Below the pieces are notes generated by a model, which searched no databases, was not told the DNA's origin, and saw only the letters and a program-made list of their open reading frames with translations. The translations under genes were made by a program, and so were the position numbers. 64,000 bases of DNA from Actinomycetes bacterium (lineage in GTDB: Bacteria; Actinomycetota; Actinomycetes; Propionibacteriales; Propionibacteriaceae), in NCBI GenBank assembly GCA_023392635.1, contig JAEVYS010000105.1:1-64000 (forward strand), in the 5' to 3' direction. Below are positions 1-8,057 of this stretch, piece after piece; position 1 is the stretch's first letter, and each line of letters starts with the position of its first letter.

Positions 1-1
1 A

Positions 2-295
2 CACCCCGCCTCCACGGTGGACTGGGACGCCCTGGCGCGGTGCGGCGGCACGATCGTGGTCCTGATGGGGGTGGCGAACCTGGCGGTGATCTGCGACGGC
101 CTGATCGCACGGGGACTGCCGGCGGACACGCCCGCGGCGGTCGTCGCCCGTGCCGCCACCCCGGAGCAGCAGGTGGTGCGCGGCACCGTGGGCACCCTCG
201 CCGGGCTGGCGGACGCGGCCGCCGTCCGGCCGCCCGCCCTGACCGTGATCGGGGCGGTTGTCGGTCTCGACCTCACGTCGCCGACGGGCCGCTGA
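2..295 (+). CDS. cobA: Uroporphyrinogen-III C-methyltransferase, C-terminal part
   Basis: This is the last ~97 residues of a tetrapyrrole SAM methyltransferase whose start lies before the window. The family methylates uroporphyrinogen III to precorrin-2 for siroheme and cobalamin synthesis in the cytosol. Visible family features are the GTIVVLMGV strand, the TPAAVVARAATPEQQ segment that contacts substrate and SAM, the VVRGTVGTLAGLAD helix and the closing PPALTVIGAVVGL strand. The stop is at 293-295. It lies 90 bases upstream of the tRNA gene on the same strand and is probably core chromosome left of the island. Family assignment is firm. Whether the missing part is a stand-alone CobA or a CysG-like fusion cannot be seen. 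Confidence 0.85.
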   Translation, partial: HPASTVDWDALARCGGTIVVLMGVANLAVICDGLIARGLPADTPAAVVARAATPEQQVVRGTVGTLAGLADAAAVRPPALTVIGAVVGLDLTSPTGR

Positions 296-384
296 ACCCT
301 CCCTGGCGGTCGGTGCGGGGGCGATTGCACCGGTTTTCGGAGCAGGCGCCGCCGGTGCTAACCTGTACGGGCCGTGAGGCACCT

Positions 385-457
385 GGGGCTATGGCGCAGT
401 TGGTAGCGCGTCTCGTTCGCAATGAGAAGGTCAGGGGTTCGAATCCCCTTAGCTCCA
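385..457 (+). tRNA. tRNA-Ala (anticodon CGC)
   Basis: A complete cloverleaf can be folded. Acceptor arm GGGGCTA pairs with TAGCTCC at 450-456, followed by discriminator A457. The D stem GCGC/GCGC is present. The anticodon stem TCTCG/TGAGA holds loop TTCGCAA with anticodon CGC, and the T arm contains GGTTCGAATCC. No CCA is encoded. Its 3' half is the attachment core of the island to the right, so the gene is restored by the integrated sequence and stays functional. Confidence 0.95.
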
Positions 458-458
458 C
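416..458 (+). repeat. Left attachment core (tRNA 3' half)
   Basis: This copy begins TTCGCAATGAGAAGG in the anticodon loop and ends AGCTCCAC just after the discriminator base. It is identical over 43 bases to 40755-40797; the flanking bases differ on both sides, which defines the repeat ends. Confidence 0.85.
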
Positions 459-1083
459 TTCAAAACACCTAGTGAAACTAGGTTTCGTTCACCAGCTGAT
501 GAGTTTCTCGGCTCTCGGCGTGCGCCATCGTGCACCATGGAAACGGCCTGAACCTCATCCCTGGCACTCCCGACAGAAACGAACCGCCTTGTCAGCGCCA
601 GTTGCCCTCGCCACGAGATCGAGCACGTCTCCGCCGAAATGAGAAGGTCAAGGGTTCCAACCTGCCCGGGTTTGCCTGCCGAAGCCCGACTCGTGTTTGA
701 GATATGCGCTGGAGTTTCGAAGTCACCTTGCGCGTGTAGACGCCAATGAGAAAGCAGGTGTTTCAAGCTCTCACGTTTGGAACCCCTCCCGAGCCGGTCG
801 CTGTCACAGCGAACGGGTCACCGGCCCTTCGCTTTCCGCGAACCCGCCACATGTTCGAAGACGCCCGGTGGTGGAGCCGGCGCGCGGAGGGGCTCGCGCG
901 CCGGCCCTGGGCGAGATCACCGCTCATCCGAATGGACGAGGCGGGGAGGCCTCTCGCCCCGATCAAATGCACTCGGGAAGAAGGACAGCCGCTCAGCACT
1001 CTTCCGGTCGGGTCGTGAGGCGCCGGTCCCCCAGGTAACCGCTTCACTCGCCACTGGGCGCTTCGAACGTCTGTCGAAATCGC
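459..1083. other. Gene-free left flank with decayed attachment-like copies
   Basis: No convincing gene in 625 bases. Two degenerate copies of the tRNA 3' half are visible. At 635-661 the stretch AATGAGAAGGTCA is followed by an altered T arm. At 743-768 AATGAGAAAG is followed by a more diverged version. An arm-like repeat lies at 519-538. This is where an integrase would be expected next to a tRNA, so the area looks like an eroded recombination module. Confidence 0.5.
519..538 (+). repeat. Arm-type-like repeat, left end
   Basis: CGTGCGCCATCGTGCACCAT is a tandem of two near-identical 10-mers. The right end of the island has the same 20-mer at 40640-40659 with the G and A variants of the two units swapped. 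Their position about 60 bases inside the left core and 95 bases inside the right core is typical of integrase arm sites, but this is inference. Confidence 0.4.
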
Positions 1084-1330
1084 CTAGATCCTGAGGAGTC
1101 GGAGGATCTCGATGTCATGCACCGCGAGGTTCGGCACATCCAAGATCAGGGCTTTCACGTGCTCAATTCCCATGTGAGCGTCGAGACTCTTCTGGGTACG
1201 CCATTGCTCGATCAGGAGCAGTTGGGCTGGGGCGCCTCGAATTGGTGCAGTTCGTATCCGTCGCAACCGGGCTCGACCAAAGGTGAGCTGAACCATCTCT
1301 TGGAGATGGGAGGTGTGCGGCCACAGGGGT
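1084..1330 (-). pseudogene. Antibiotic-biosynthesis-monooxygenase (ABM) family remnant
   Basis: Reading the minus strand, three consecutive frames give pieces of one ABM-fold protein (YgiN-like quinol monooxygenase family). They are a helix HLQEMVQLTFG, then EPGCDGYELHQFEAPQPN in a second frame, then LLLIEQWRTQKSLDAHMGIEHV to the stop in the third. The order and content match the family pattern 'EPGC..Y.....P....L.E.W....ALDAH...H'. At least two frameshifts and loss of the N-terminal strand make it non-functional. It lies at the left edge of the island beside the gene-free flank. The gene family is clear from the motifs; substrate is unknown. Confidence 0.65.
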
Positions 1331-1368
1331 AGGGGCGACACTGTCGCCACCCCTACCCTGGCGGACCG

Positions 1369-2142
1369 CTACCGTTCGCTCACCACCAAGCTGTCGCCGA
1401 GCCTGGCGCGGGCGGCGTTCTTGTTGGTTGCAGCCAAGAACTCTTTGGCCGCATGGAGGGTCCCGTCCACGACCAGTCGGACGTTCCCCTCACGCGTGTC
1501 GGCGAATCGCACGAGGCGTTCCACCACGTCCGCCCGCGGGCCGTGGATGTCGACGAGGCTGGGGTCCGCCGTACCGATCGAGATCACCTTCAGGTCGGCG
1601 TCGAAGGACAGGATCAGGCTGGTCCAGAGCTTCTCGCCGTCGTGAACGGCAAGCACAACGGTTGATCCCGGATCAACGAGTGACCGGACGGCGGCTTCGA
1701 CGTCCTCATAGCTGGCACCCAGTCGCCACTGAAGGCCGAGCATGTCGCGCGCTGGGCCGGGGTAGGTCACGATCGCGTCGGCGTAATCGTCGAGGCTGGC
1801 GTAGGTCCTCCGGACGTACTCGTCGAGGTCCTCGTCGGCCCGCCACGCGTCCTGGAAGCCGGCGAAGTAGTCGTCGGCGGCGTCGCGTTCCATCACGAGG
1901 ACGAAGTCGGTGTCGTCCTTGTTGGCGTCGTACAGCTCGCGTGCCACGGCGTTGAGGTCCTGGACTCGAGTCGGAGCCTGATTCACTGCGCGGCCGGTAG
2001 TGTGCCGGCACTTGACCACTTCGCCGTTCTCGAGCAGGACGATGAGCCGCCTGGCTTCCTTCGCCGACTTCAGGATAAGGTCCTGGGCGTTGCGCCACTG
2101 GTCGACGTCGAGGTCGGCCATCAATACATCTCCATGAAGCAT
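1369..2142 (-). CDS. Hypothetical protein downstream of beta-galactosidase
   Basis: This is a 257-residue soluble acidic protein without signal peptide or membrane segment that I do not recognise. The N-terminal half is helical and charged (WRNAQDLILKSAKEARRL). The C-terminal half has alternating strands with hydrophobic runs such as STVVLAVHDG and VRLVVDGTL. Start ATG 2142 is preceded by GAAAGGA at suitable distance; an inner ATG at 2121 with GGAG is also possible. It follows the glycosidase stop by 13 bases on the same strand and is the last gene of the sugar operon. A role in galactoside use or in sensing it is possible only by association. Confidence 0.75.
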   Translation of the reverse strand: MLHGDVLMADLDVDQWRNAQDLILKSAKEARRLIVLLENGEVVKCRHTTGRAVNQAPTRVQDLNAVARELYDANKDDTDFVLVMERDAADDYFAGFQDAWRADEDLDEYVRRTYASLDDYADAIVTYPGPARDMLGLQWRLGASYEDVEAAVRSLVDPGSTVVLAVHDGEKLWTSLILSFDADLKVISIGTADPSLVDIHGPRADVVERLVRFADTREGNVRLVVDGTLHAAKEFLAATNKNAARARLGDSLVVSER

Positions 2143-2155
2143 GGTGGAATTCCTT

Positions 2156-4201
2156 TCAGGCCGTGAGGCACTCGTAGACGTGAATGGTGTACGGCTTCAT
2201 GGAAGCCGTGATGGAGCCACCGGTGGGTCGAACCGACTCCCCTGTCCAGAGCTCGGTGGCCGAGGCGAAGGGCACGCCGACCGAGACGGTGGCTTCGATC
2301 TGGTCCGCGGTCGGGTTGACGACGAACACGACCTTGCGGGAAGGGTCGGCGGTGTCCTCGTGCACCACCACGTCGAGGCGGGGGTCGTTCCGGAGAAGAG
2401 GGCGGGCGCCTGCGCCGGCACAACTCTCGACGACGGCGTTCGGGACCTCGTCGGACGTTGTGACCAGGACGATCCGGGGAGCCTGTGCCTCAATGGCGTC
2501 GGTCAGAATCGTGCAGGGCTGCATCAGGCTGTCCAGGCGTGGGGCCCTGGGTCCGACCACGACCGTGCCACCTCCGGCGGCGTAGTCGACGAGGGCCCGC
2601 TGAAGATCCGCGTCGAGGTAGTCCAGCGTGGCGATCATCACAACCCGGTACTTGTCCCAGTGGCTCGGATCCAGCGACGTGTCGGAGAGGAGGAAGTCGT
2701 AGCCGCCCGAAGCCAGCGCGCGATGGAACGCCCCGAACCATTCTGACTTCTCCAGTTGCGGCGCCTTCTCGAAGCCGAGGCAGTGCTCGCTGATCGTCAA
2801 CGGGTTGGCGTACTCAGAGAACCCGGAGGGGGTTTCGAGGAAGTCTCCCGGGAAGGACACCAGCACACTGGCCGCTTCGAGGCGGTCATACTCGCGGTTG
2901 GCGAGCAGGAGCACGCCGGCTTCGCGACGCAGGTCGGAGAAGCGGCCTTCGAGCTGCATCCGGTTTGCCGCTCCAAACATGGCGGCGTGGTCTTCGCGGA
3001 CGCGGCCGTCCCGGCGGACCGGCGAGTCGAGCCAGCGGTCGCGTTCGACGAGCATGTAGCGGCTGAAGCCCTTGATGCCCTGGGCGAGCGCTGCCTTGGT
3101 GACGAACTCTTCGTCGTACAGCTCGCCGGGGTGCAGGTACCAGGGCCAGACACCGGCGATGAACTCGGGGATGTAGGGGTAGCGGCTGGTTCCGACGACG
3201 TAGCTGCCGACGGTCTTCACGTGGCCGTAGAGCTCCTTGCGGGAGTAGATGTCGAAGCCGACGAAGTCGAGCTTCTCCTCGAGCTTGGCGATGTTGAACG
3301 GGGTGGTGAAGCCCGATGCCGCTCCGCCCGGCCCCAGGGGGTGGGGGTAGTTGTGGAACAGGGCGATCTTGTCCAGCCCGCGCTCGCGCATCATGCCGGC
3401 GAGGCGGTCCATCGAGTCGATCAGATAGACCTCGCGGTACTCGATCCAGTCGGCGTACCGCGGGATCTCGGCGGCCTCAGTGGCGGTGAAACGGCGAGGG
3501 GCGTCAACGTCGTCGATCGAGGTGGCGGTCAGCTGGTGGGCGGCGTTGATCGCGTCCAGCGAACCGTACTTGCCCAACAAGAACGTGCGGTAGTTGCTCA
3601 GGGACGCGTCGCTGTAGTCGGCGGCGTAGGCATTGATGCAGAAGAAGTACGCCATCTCGTTGTCGACCTGGGCTGCGACCAGTCCGCCGTTGGGGTAGGC
3701 GTGCTTGGCGAGGATCGCGCAGATCGCGTCGTACCAGAGCGCGGTCTCCTCGAAGAACTCATCCGCAGCGTAGTTGAGCGCCGGGATGGGCTTGGGCACC
3801 TGCGTGAGGACCGTGCGGCCGCCCTTGGCATTGCGGGCATGCAGCCGGTCGTTCTCGAGGATGCGCTTGGGGTAGCCGAACCAGGTCAGCTCGGAGTTGA
3901 TCTGCGGGCCGGGCCTGGCCACGATCGTCAGGCCCTTCTGCTCGCACAGCGTCATGAAGGCGTCGATGTCCTTGTTTCCCGAGAAGTCGAACTCGCCCTT
4001 CGCGGTCTCGTGGATCTCCCACGGCATGTAGATGGAGATCATGTTGAAGCCCATGCCCCTCACGGATTCGAGGATTCCGTCCCACTTGTCCCGGTCGAGG
4101 CGCCAGTAGTGCACAGCGCCGCCATAGAGTTTGAGCGGTTCGCCGTCGACGACGAACCGGCCGTCACCCACAACGATGTGGGACGTGTTTCTTTCAGTCA
4201 T
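2156..4201 (-). CDS. Beta-galactosidase, glycoside hydrolase family 35-like
   Basis: This 681-residue cytoplasmic glycosidase has no signal peptide. The N-terminal TIM barrel opens with the GH35 pattern YGGAVHYWRLDRDKW (residues 26-40) and continues with the NMISIYMPWEIHE strand. The predicted acid/base is Glu182 in QVDNE and the predicted nucleophile is Glu346 in IPEFIAGVW. The C-terminal 250 residues form domains that include a class-I amidotransferase-like fold seen in GH42/GH35 relatives. It should split terminal beta-galactosides taken up by the ABC genes just upstream on the same strand. The gap to the permease stop is only 20 bases, so it is co-transcribed and under the divergent LacI repressor. 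GH42 is the alternative family. The glycosidase assignment is firm; the exact sugar is inferred. Confidence 0.85.
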   Translation of the reverse strand: MTERNTSHIVVGDGRFVVDGEPLKLYGGAVHYWRLDRDKWDGILESVRGMGFNMISIYMPWEIHETAKGEFDFSGNKDIDAFMTLCEQKGLTIVARPGPQINSELTWFGYPKRILENDRLHARNAKGGRTVLTQVPKPIPALNYAADEFFEETALWYDAICAILAKHAYPNGGLVAAQVDNEMAYFFCINAYAADYSDASLSNYRTFLLGKYGSLDAINAAHQLTATSIDDVDAPRRFTATEAAEIPRYADWIEYREVYLIDSMDRLAGMMRERGLDKIALFHNYPHPLGPGGAASGFTTPFNIAKLEEKLDFVGFDIYSRKELYGHVKTVGSYVVGTSRYPYIPEFIAGVWPWYLHPGELYDEEFVTKAALAQGIKGFSRYMLVERDRWLDSPVRRDGRVREDHAAMFGAANRMQLEGRFSDLRREAGVLLLANREYDRLEAASVLVSFPGDFLETPSGFSEYANPLTISEHCLGFEKAPQLEKSEWFGAFHRALASGGYDFLLSDTSLDPSHWDKYRVVMIATLDYLDADLQRALVDYAAGGGTVVVGPRAPRLDSLMQPCTILTDAIEAQAPRIVLVTTSDEVPNAVVESCAGAGARPLLRNDPRLDVVVHEDTADPSRKVVFVVNPTADQIEATVSVGVPFASATELWTGESVRPTGGSITASMKPYTIHVYECLTA

Positions 4202-4221
4202 TGTCGTTCCTTTTGGTTGAG

Positions 4222-5196
4222 TTACTTCTGTCGGGCAAGCGCGACTGCGAGCACGATGATGATTCCGCGGATGATTTGCTGCTGACTGGTGTCAAGCCCG
4301 CCAAGGATGAGGCCGTAGTTGATAGTGGCCATGAGGAGTGCACCGAAGAACGTGCCGATGACGGATCCACGCCCGCCGGAGAGTGCAGTGCCACCGAGGA
4401 TCACGGCGGCGATGGCATTCATCTCGTCGCCCTGGCCCCACTGGAAGCGGCCGGACTGCAGGCGTCCGGCGTAGAGCATGCCGGCGAGCGCCGCGCCGAT
4501 CGAGCAGATCATCATCACCCGGAAGCGGATCCATCTCGTGGCAATCCCGGAGTACTCCGCCGCGACCTTGTTGGCGCCCGTGGCAAGCACCTGCCGCCCG
4601 AACGGCATCTTCTTCAGCACCACCGAACCGACGGCGACCACCAGCAGCATCCAGAGGATGAGCACCGGGACCGGGCCCAGCGAGCCACCGCCGAACACGT
4701 TGTTGTAGGTCACGTCGAGGATCGGTTGCGGCGCCGACGCCGTGGTCCATTGGGCGATGCCGAACGCGATTCCCATCATGGCCAGGGTGACCAGGAAGGA
4801 GGGGATGCGGACGAAGGCGACCAGGACGCCGTTGAGGGCCCCAATGACGGCGCCGACGGCGAGTCCGGCGATGATCCCGGGCACGAGGCCGAAGGAAGAC
4901 AAGGCCATCGCCGTCACGACCGAGGCGAGCCCTGCGACCGATCCGACCGAGAGGTCGATCTCGGCGGCTCCGATGACGTAGGTCATGCCGACCGCCACCA
5001 CGGTGACGATGGCCGTCTGCCGGAGGATGTTCATCAGGCTCGTCGTGGAGACGAAGCCCTGGTCGCGAAGCAGGATCGCGAAGACGATCACGACGGCGAC
5101 GAACCCGACGTAGATGATGTCGCGTCGCCAGTCGATCGCGAAGCGTCTCCTGGCTCCAGCCGTGGTGACTGGCTGGGTTGACGTGGGGTTGTTCAT
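4222..5196 (-). CDS. Sugar ABC transporter permease (RbsC/MglC family)
   Basis: A 324-residue inner-membrane permease of the BPD_transp_2 family with about nine hydrophobic segments. Conserved features include GALNGVLVAFVRIPSFLVTL, the cytoplasmic coupling region, and the GGTALSGGRGS turn near the end. The start ATG at 5196 overlaps the TGA of the ATPase gene (ATGA), so the two are translationally coupled; a longer in-frame reading extends back into the ATPase gene but is a shadow. Only one permease gene is present, consistent with a homodimeric channel like ribose and galactose systems. Confidence 0.9.
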   Translation of the reverse strand: MNNPTSTQPVTTAGARRRFAIDWRRDIIYVGFVAVVIVFAILLRDQGFVSTTSLMNILRQTAIVTVVAVGMTYVIGAAEIDLSVGSVAGLASVVTAMALSSFGLVPGIIAGLAVGAVIGALNGVLVAFVRIPSFLVTLAMMGIAFGIAQWTTASAPQPILDVTYNNVFGGGSLGPVPVLILWMLLVVAVGSVVLKKMPFGRQVLATGANKVAAEYSGIATRWIRFRVMMICSIGAALAGMLYAGRLQSGRFQWGQGDEMNAIAAVILGGTALSGGRGSVIGTFFGALLMATINYGLILGGLDTSQQQIIRGIIIVLAVALARQK

Positions 5197-6743
5197 GCCG
5201 CCACTCCTTGCACGTGGAGTTCGAGGGATTGCTCGTCGGTGACCGCTGAGCGGTCGATTTCGCGCACGATGGTGAAGTCGCGCATCAGCAGGAGGCGGTC
5301 GCTCATGGCGAGGAGTTCCGAGTACTCCGAGGAGATGACCAGGACGGCCATTCCTCGTGCGGCCTGAGCCCTGACCGTGGCGATGATCTCCGCCTTGGTG
5401 CCGATGTCCACACCGGCTGTCGGCTCGTCCATGATCAGGACGCGGGGCCCGCGGCTGATCCATTTCGCGATGACGATCTTCTGCTGGTTCCCCCCGGAGA
5501 GGAGTTTCGCCGGTCGGCTCGGGTCGGCGACCTTGATGCCGAAGGTGGCGATGAGCCGCTTGACAAGCGAGGAGGTGGCTCGCTCGTCGACGAACCAGCC
5601 CTTGCGGGTCTCGTCGAGGTGCGGCAGTGCCAGGTTGCCCGCCACGGAATGCTCCAGGATCAGGCCCTGCTGGCGCCGGTCCTCGGGAATCAGGCAGATC
5701 CCGTGGGAGAGCGCCTCTTTCGGTGACCCGATGGAGACCTGACGCCCTTCGACGGTCACGACTCCGGCCGTGATGGTGTCGATGCCGTAGAGGGCTCTGG
5801 CCAGCTCGCTGCGTCCCGAGCCCATCAGCCCGGCCACACCCACGACCTGACCCGCTCGCAGCACCAGGTCGAGGTCGTGGATTCCCTTGTTCGAGGCGAG
5901 CCCTCGCGCCTCGAGCATGATCGGCGCGTCCTCGGCAGGCTTCGATTCGGAGACCGCGGCGACTTCGACCGCCTTCCCGACGATGCCCTCCACGATCTGG
6001 GCGGGTGAGATCTGGCTCAATGGTTTGGTGAGCAGGCGGACGCCGTTACGCAGGATCGTGATGCGGTCGGCGATCTCGAACACTTCCTCCATGCGGTGGG
6101 AGATGTAGATGATGGCGATGCCTTGCTGCTTGAGCCGGGCGATCAGCTCGAACAGCGCCTTGGCTTCGTGCCGGGCAAGCGAGGCGGTCGGTTCGTCCAT
6201 GATCAGGACGCGCGCATCCTCGCTGAGTGCCTTGGCGATCTCGGTGAGCTGCCAGTAGGCGGTGCTCATGGTGCTGAGCTCCCGGGTCGGGTCCACTGGC
6301 GTCTGCATGCGGTCGAAGACGGCCCGCGCGCGCTCCACCATCGCTCGATCGTCGATGATTCCGCCCTTGAGCGGCTCGGCGTTGAGGAAGATGTTCTGCG
6401 CGATGGTGAGGGAGGGGATCAAGCTGAACTCCTGGAACACCATGCCGATACCAGCCGCCTTGGCGTCGTGGATGGAGTCGAAGGACGTCTGCCGACCCGC
6501 GATCTCGATCGAGCCGGAGTCCTTGCTGTACACGCCCTGCAGGATCTTCATCAGAGTCGACTTGCCGGCCCCGTTCCCGCCGGCGAGTGCATGGACTTCT
6601 CCGGCGAGGACCTCGAAGTCGACGTCCTCGAGAACCCTCACGGTGTCGAAGGACTTGTTGATGCCCACCATCCGCACCGCGGGGACGGCGGGGGGCGCCG
6701 AGGAGGACCTCCCCTCGACGCCACCCTCCGGAAACGAGGTCAT
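5193..6743 (-). CDS. Sugar ABC transporter ATP-binding protein (RbsA/MglA family)
   Basis: A 516-residue protein with two fused ATPase domains. The first has Walker A GGNGAGKST around Lys61 and Walker B VLIMDEPTASL. The second has the degenerate Walker A GLMGSGRSELAR typical of this family's second half, signature LSGGNQQKIVIAKW, and VLIMDEPTAGVD. It energises the permease encoded next. Its start overlaps the binding-protein stop by ATGA and its stop overlaps the permease start, so the three transport genes form one coupled unit. Confidence 0.93.
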   Translation of the reverse strand: MTSFPEGGVEGRSSSAPPAVPAVRMVGINKSFDTVRVLEDVDFEVLAGEVHALAGGNGAGKSTLMKILQGVYSKDSGSIEIAGRQTSFDSIHDAKAAGIGMVFQEFSLIPSLTIAQNIFLNAEPLKGGIIDDRAMVERARAVFDRMQTPVDPTRELSTMSTAYWQLTEIAKALSEDARVLIMDEPTASLARHEAKALFELIARLKQQGIAIIYISHRMEEVFEIADRITILRNGVRLLTKPLSQISPAQIVEGIVGKAVEVAAVSESKPAEDAPIMLEARGLASNKGIHDLDLVLRAGQVVGVAGLMGSGRSELARALYGIDTITAGVVTVEGRQVSIGSPKEALSHGICLIPEDRRQQGLILEHSVAGNLALPHLDETRKGWFVDERATSSLVKRLIATFGIKVADPSRPAKLLSGGNQQKIVIAKWISRGPRVLIMDEPTAGVDIGTKAEIIATVRAQAARGMAVLVISSEYSELLAMSDRLLLMRDFTIVREIDRSAVTDEQSLELHVQGVAA

Positions 6744-7900
6744 TTCACGAAGGCCTTCTGCAGGTCGGCCGGCGCGTCGGTGCTGTAGACCTGCTTCCAG
6801 GCGTCAAGCACGTTGCTGTGATCGACCGGGAGCGCGTTGAGCGCGACGTAGGCCGGCGCCTTCTTGCCAATCAGCGCACCACCGGCGATGTCGGCCTCGG
6901 TGACGCCCTGCTCGAACGGCTGCTGGGCACCCAGTCCGACGACCAGCTGGTTCTGCGCGAGGGCGATCGCGACGTTGGTGCCGAGGTCCTCAGTCGCGAT
7001 CTTGAGGTCGGTGCGTCCTGCGGCGCGGGCGGCGGCCATCACGCCTTCGGCAGGCACGTCCCAGACCGCCCAGATGCCATTCAGGTCAGGGTTCTGGCTC
7101 AGCATGGCATCGGCCACCTTCTGCGCATCGCCGGCGAAGTCAGGACCTGCGATGCCCTGGGCCTTCACGACCTTGATGTCGGGGTAGTCCTTGGCGATGG
7201 TCTCGGTGAACCCCTGGTAGCGCTGCTTGGTGACGAAGAAGTCCGCCTCGTGGTAGATCACGCCGATCTTGCCGGCACCACCCAGCGACTTGGCCAGCAG
7301 GTGAGCGGACACAACACCGTTGCCGTAGTTGTCGGCGGAGACCACCGACTCGTAGTCGGTGCCCGCCATCAGGCCGTTCGGCACGTTGTCCATGAAGACG
7401 AGCTTCACGCCGGCCTCGGCGGCCTTCTTGTATGCCGAGGCGGTCGCGACCGGGTCGGTCGGGATGGACACGATGATGCTGGGCTTCTTGGCAAGGACCG
7501 TCTCGATGTTGGAGACCTGCTGGTCGGGCTTGAAGTTGGCATCGGTGACGGCGACGACCTCGATGCCGAGCCGGGCGAACTCGCTCTTGAGCCCGTTGAC
7601 CTGGGCGGTGGCCCAGTCGTTGCCGGCGTAGTGCATCACGATGGCGGCCGTAGCGCCCTTGGCCTTGATCTGGGCGATCTCGCCATCGCTCAGCGCCACG
7701 GCCTCCCGGGGCGATGGGTCCTCGCCGTGCGGTCCCTTGCTCAGCACCTTGCCCTGGATCTCTTTCAGCGCGGCGTCCGCCTTGGCGGAGACCCCGTTGT
7801 CACCCGAGCTCGATGCCGTCGGGCCCGTGCTGCACGCGCTGAGGCCGAACCCCAGGGCCAGTGCCGCGACCGCGCCAGCGGCGGTCCACTTCTTGTTCAT
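6740..7900 (-). CDS. Sugar ABC transporter substrate-binding lipoprotein
   Basis: A 386-residue lipoprotein of the periplasmic-binding-protein type 1 (Peripla_BP_4) class. The signal peptide ends in lipobox LSAC, so the mature protein is anchored outside the membrane. ATG 7900 is chosen because AAGGAG stands at proper distance and the peptide starts MNKKW; upstream in-frame codons lie in the promoter region. The two-lobe fold shows in AAIVMHYAGNDW, SIIVSIPTDPVA and LVFMDNVP. It is the first gene of the operon SBP-ATPase-permease-glycosidase-hypothetical. Ligand is probably a galactoside given the glycosidase, but the sequence does not prove it. Confidence 0.9.
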   Translation of the reverse strand: MNKKWTAAGAVAALALGFGLSACSTGPTASSSGDNGVSAKADAALKEIQGKVLSKGPHGEDPSPREAVALSDGEIAQIKAKGATAAIVMHYAGNDWATAQVNGLKSEFARLGIEVVAVTDANFKPDQQVSNIETVLAKKPSIIVSIPTDPVATASAYKKAAEAGVKLVFMDNVPNGLMAGTDYESVVSADNYGNGVVSAHLLAKSLGGAGKIGVIYHEADFFVTKQRYQGFTETIAKDYPDIKVVKAQGIAGPDFAGDAQKVADAMLSQNPDLNGIWAVWDVPAEGVMAAARAAGRTDLKIATEDLGTNVAIALAQNQLVVGLGAQQPFEQGVTEADIAGGALIGKKAPAYVALNALPVDHSNVLDAWKQVYSTDAPADLQKAFVK

Positions 7901-7996
7901 TGACGCTCCTTCGGCGTTCCACGAAGAGTTCTGTAATGCCGACAGGTCGCGTGTGCTCTGCATCGAGCACTGCGCCGGCCGTCCGTGCGTTCGATC

Positions 7997-8048
7997 GTGT
8001 GAACGTTCGCACGGCAGGATTGTGAACGTTGACACGAACCCGTGTCAA
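7997..8048. promoter_or_regulatory. Cluster of three LacI-type operators
   Basis: Three palindromes lie between the divergent regulator and transporter genes. GTGTGAACGTTCGCAC (7997-8012) pairs at 7 of 8 positions. TGTGAACGTTGACA (8021-8034) pairs at 6 of 7. Their centres are 23 bases apart. TTGACACG and CGTGTCAA (8029-8036, 8041-8048) form a perfect 8-base inverted repeat with a 4-base gap. The AACGTT centre is typical of LacI-family sites. A TTGACA at 8029-8034 inside the cluster could be a -35 box for the regulator. Confidence 0.6.
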
Positions 8049-8057
8049 GCGCCTGGA

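Noticed and set aside
40..642. 200-residue frame across the tRNA gene
   Set aside because: It runs through the methyltransferase gene end and the tRNA in a non-coding frame.
459..1083. Integrase gene expected beside the tRNA
   Set aside because: No frame on either strand shows the R-H-R-Y pattern of tyrosine recombinases.
2756..4285. 509-residue open frame on the plus strand
   Set aside because: It lies antisense to the beta-galactosidase gene; composition is Val/Gly/Asp-rich with no domain, a shadow of third-position GC.
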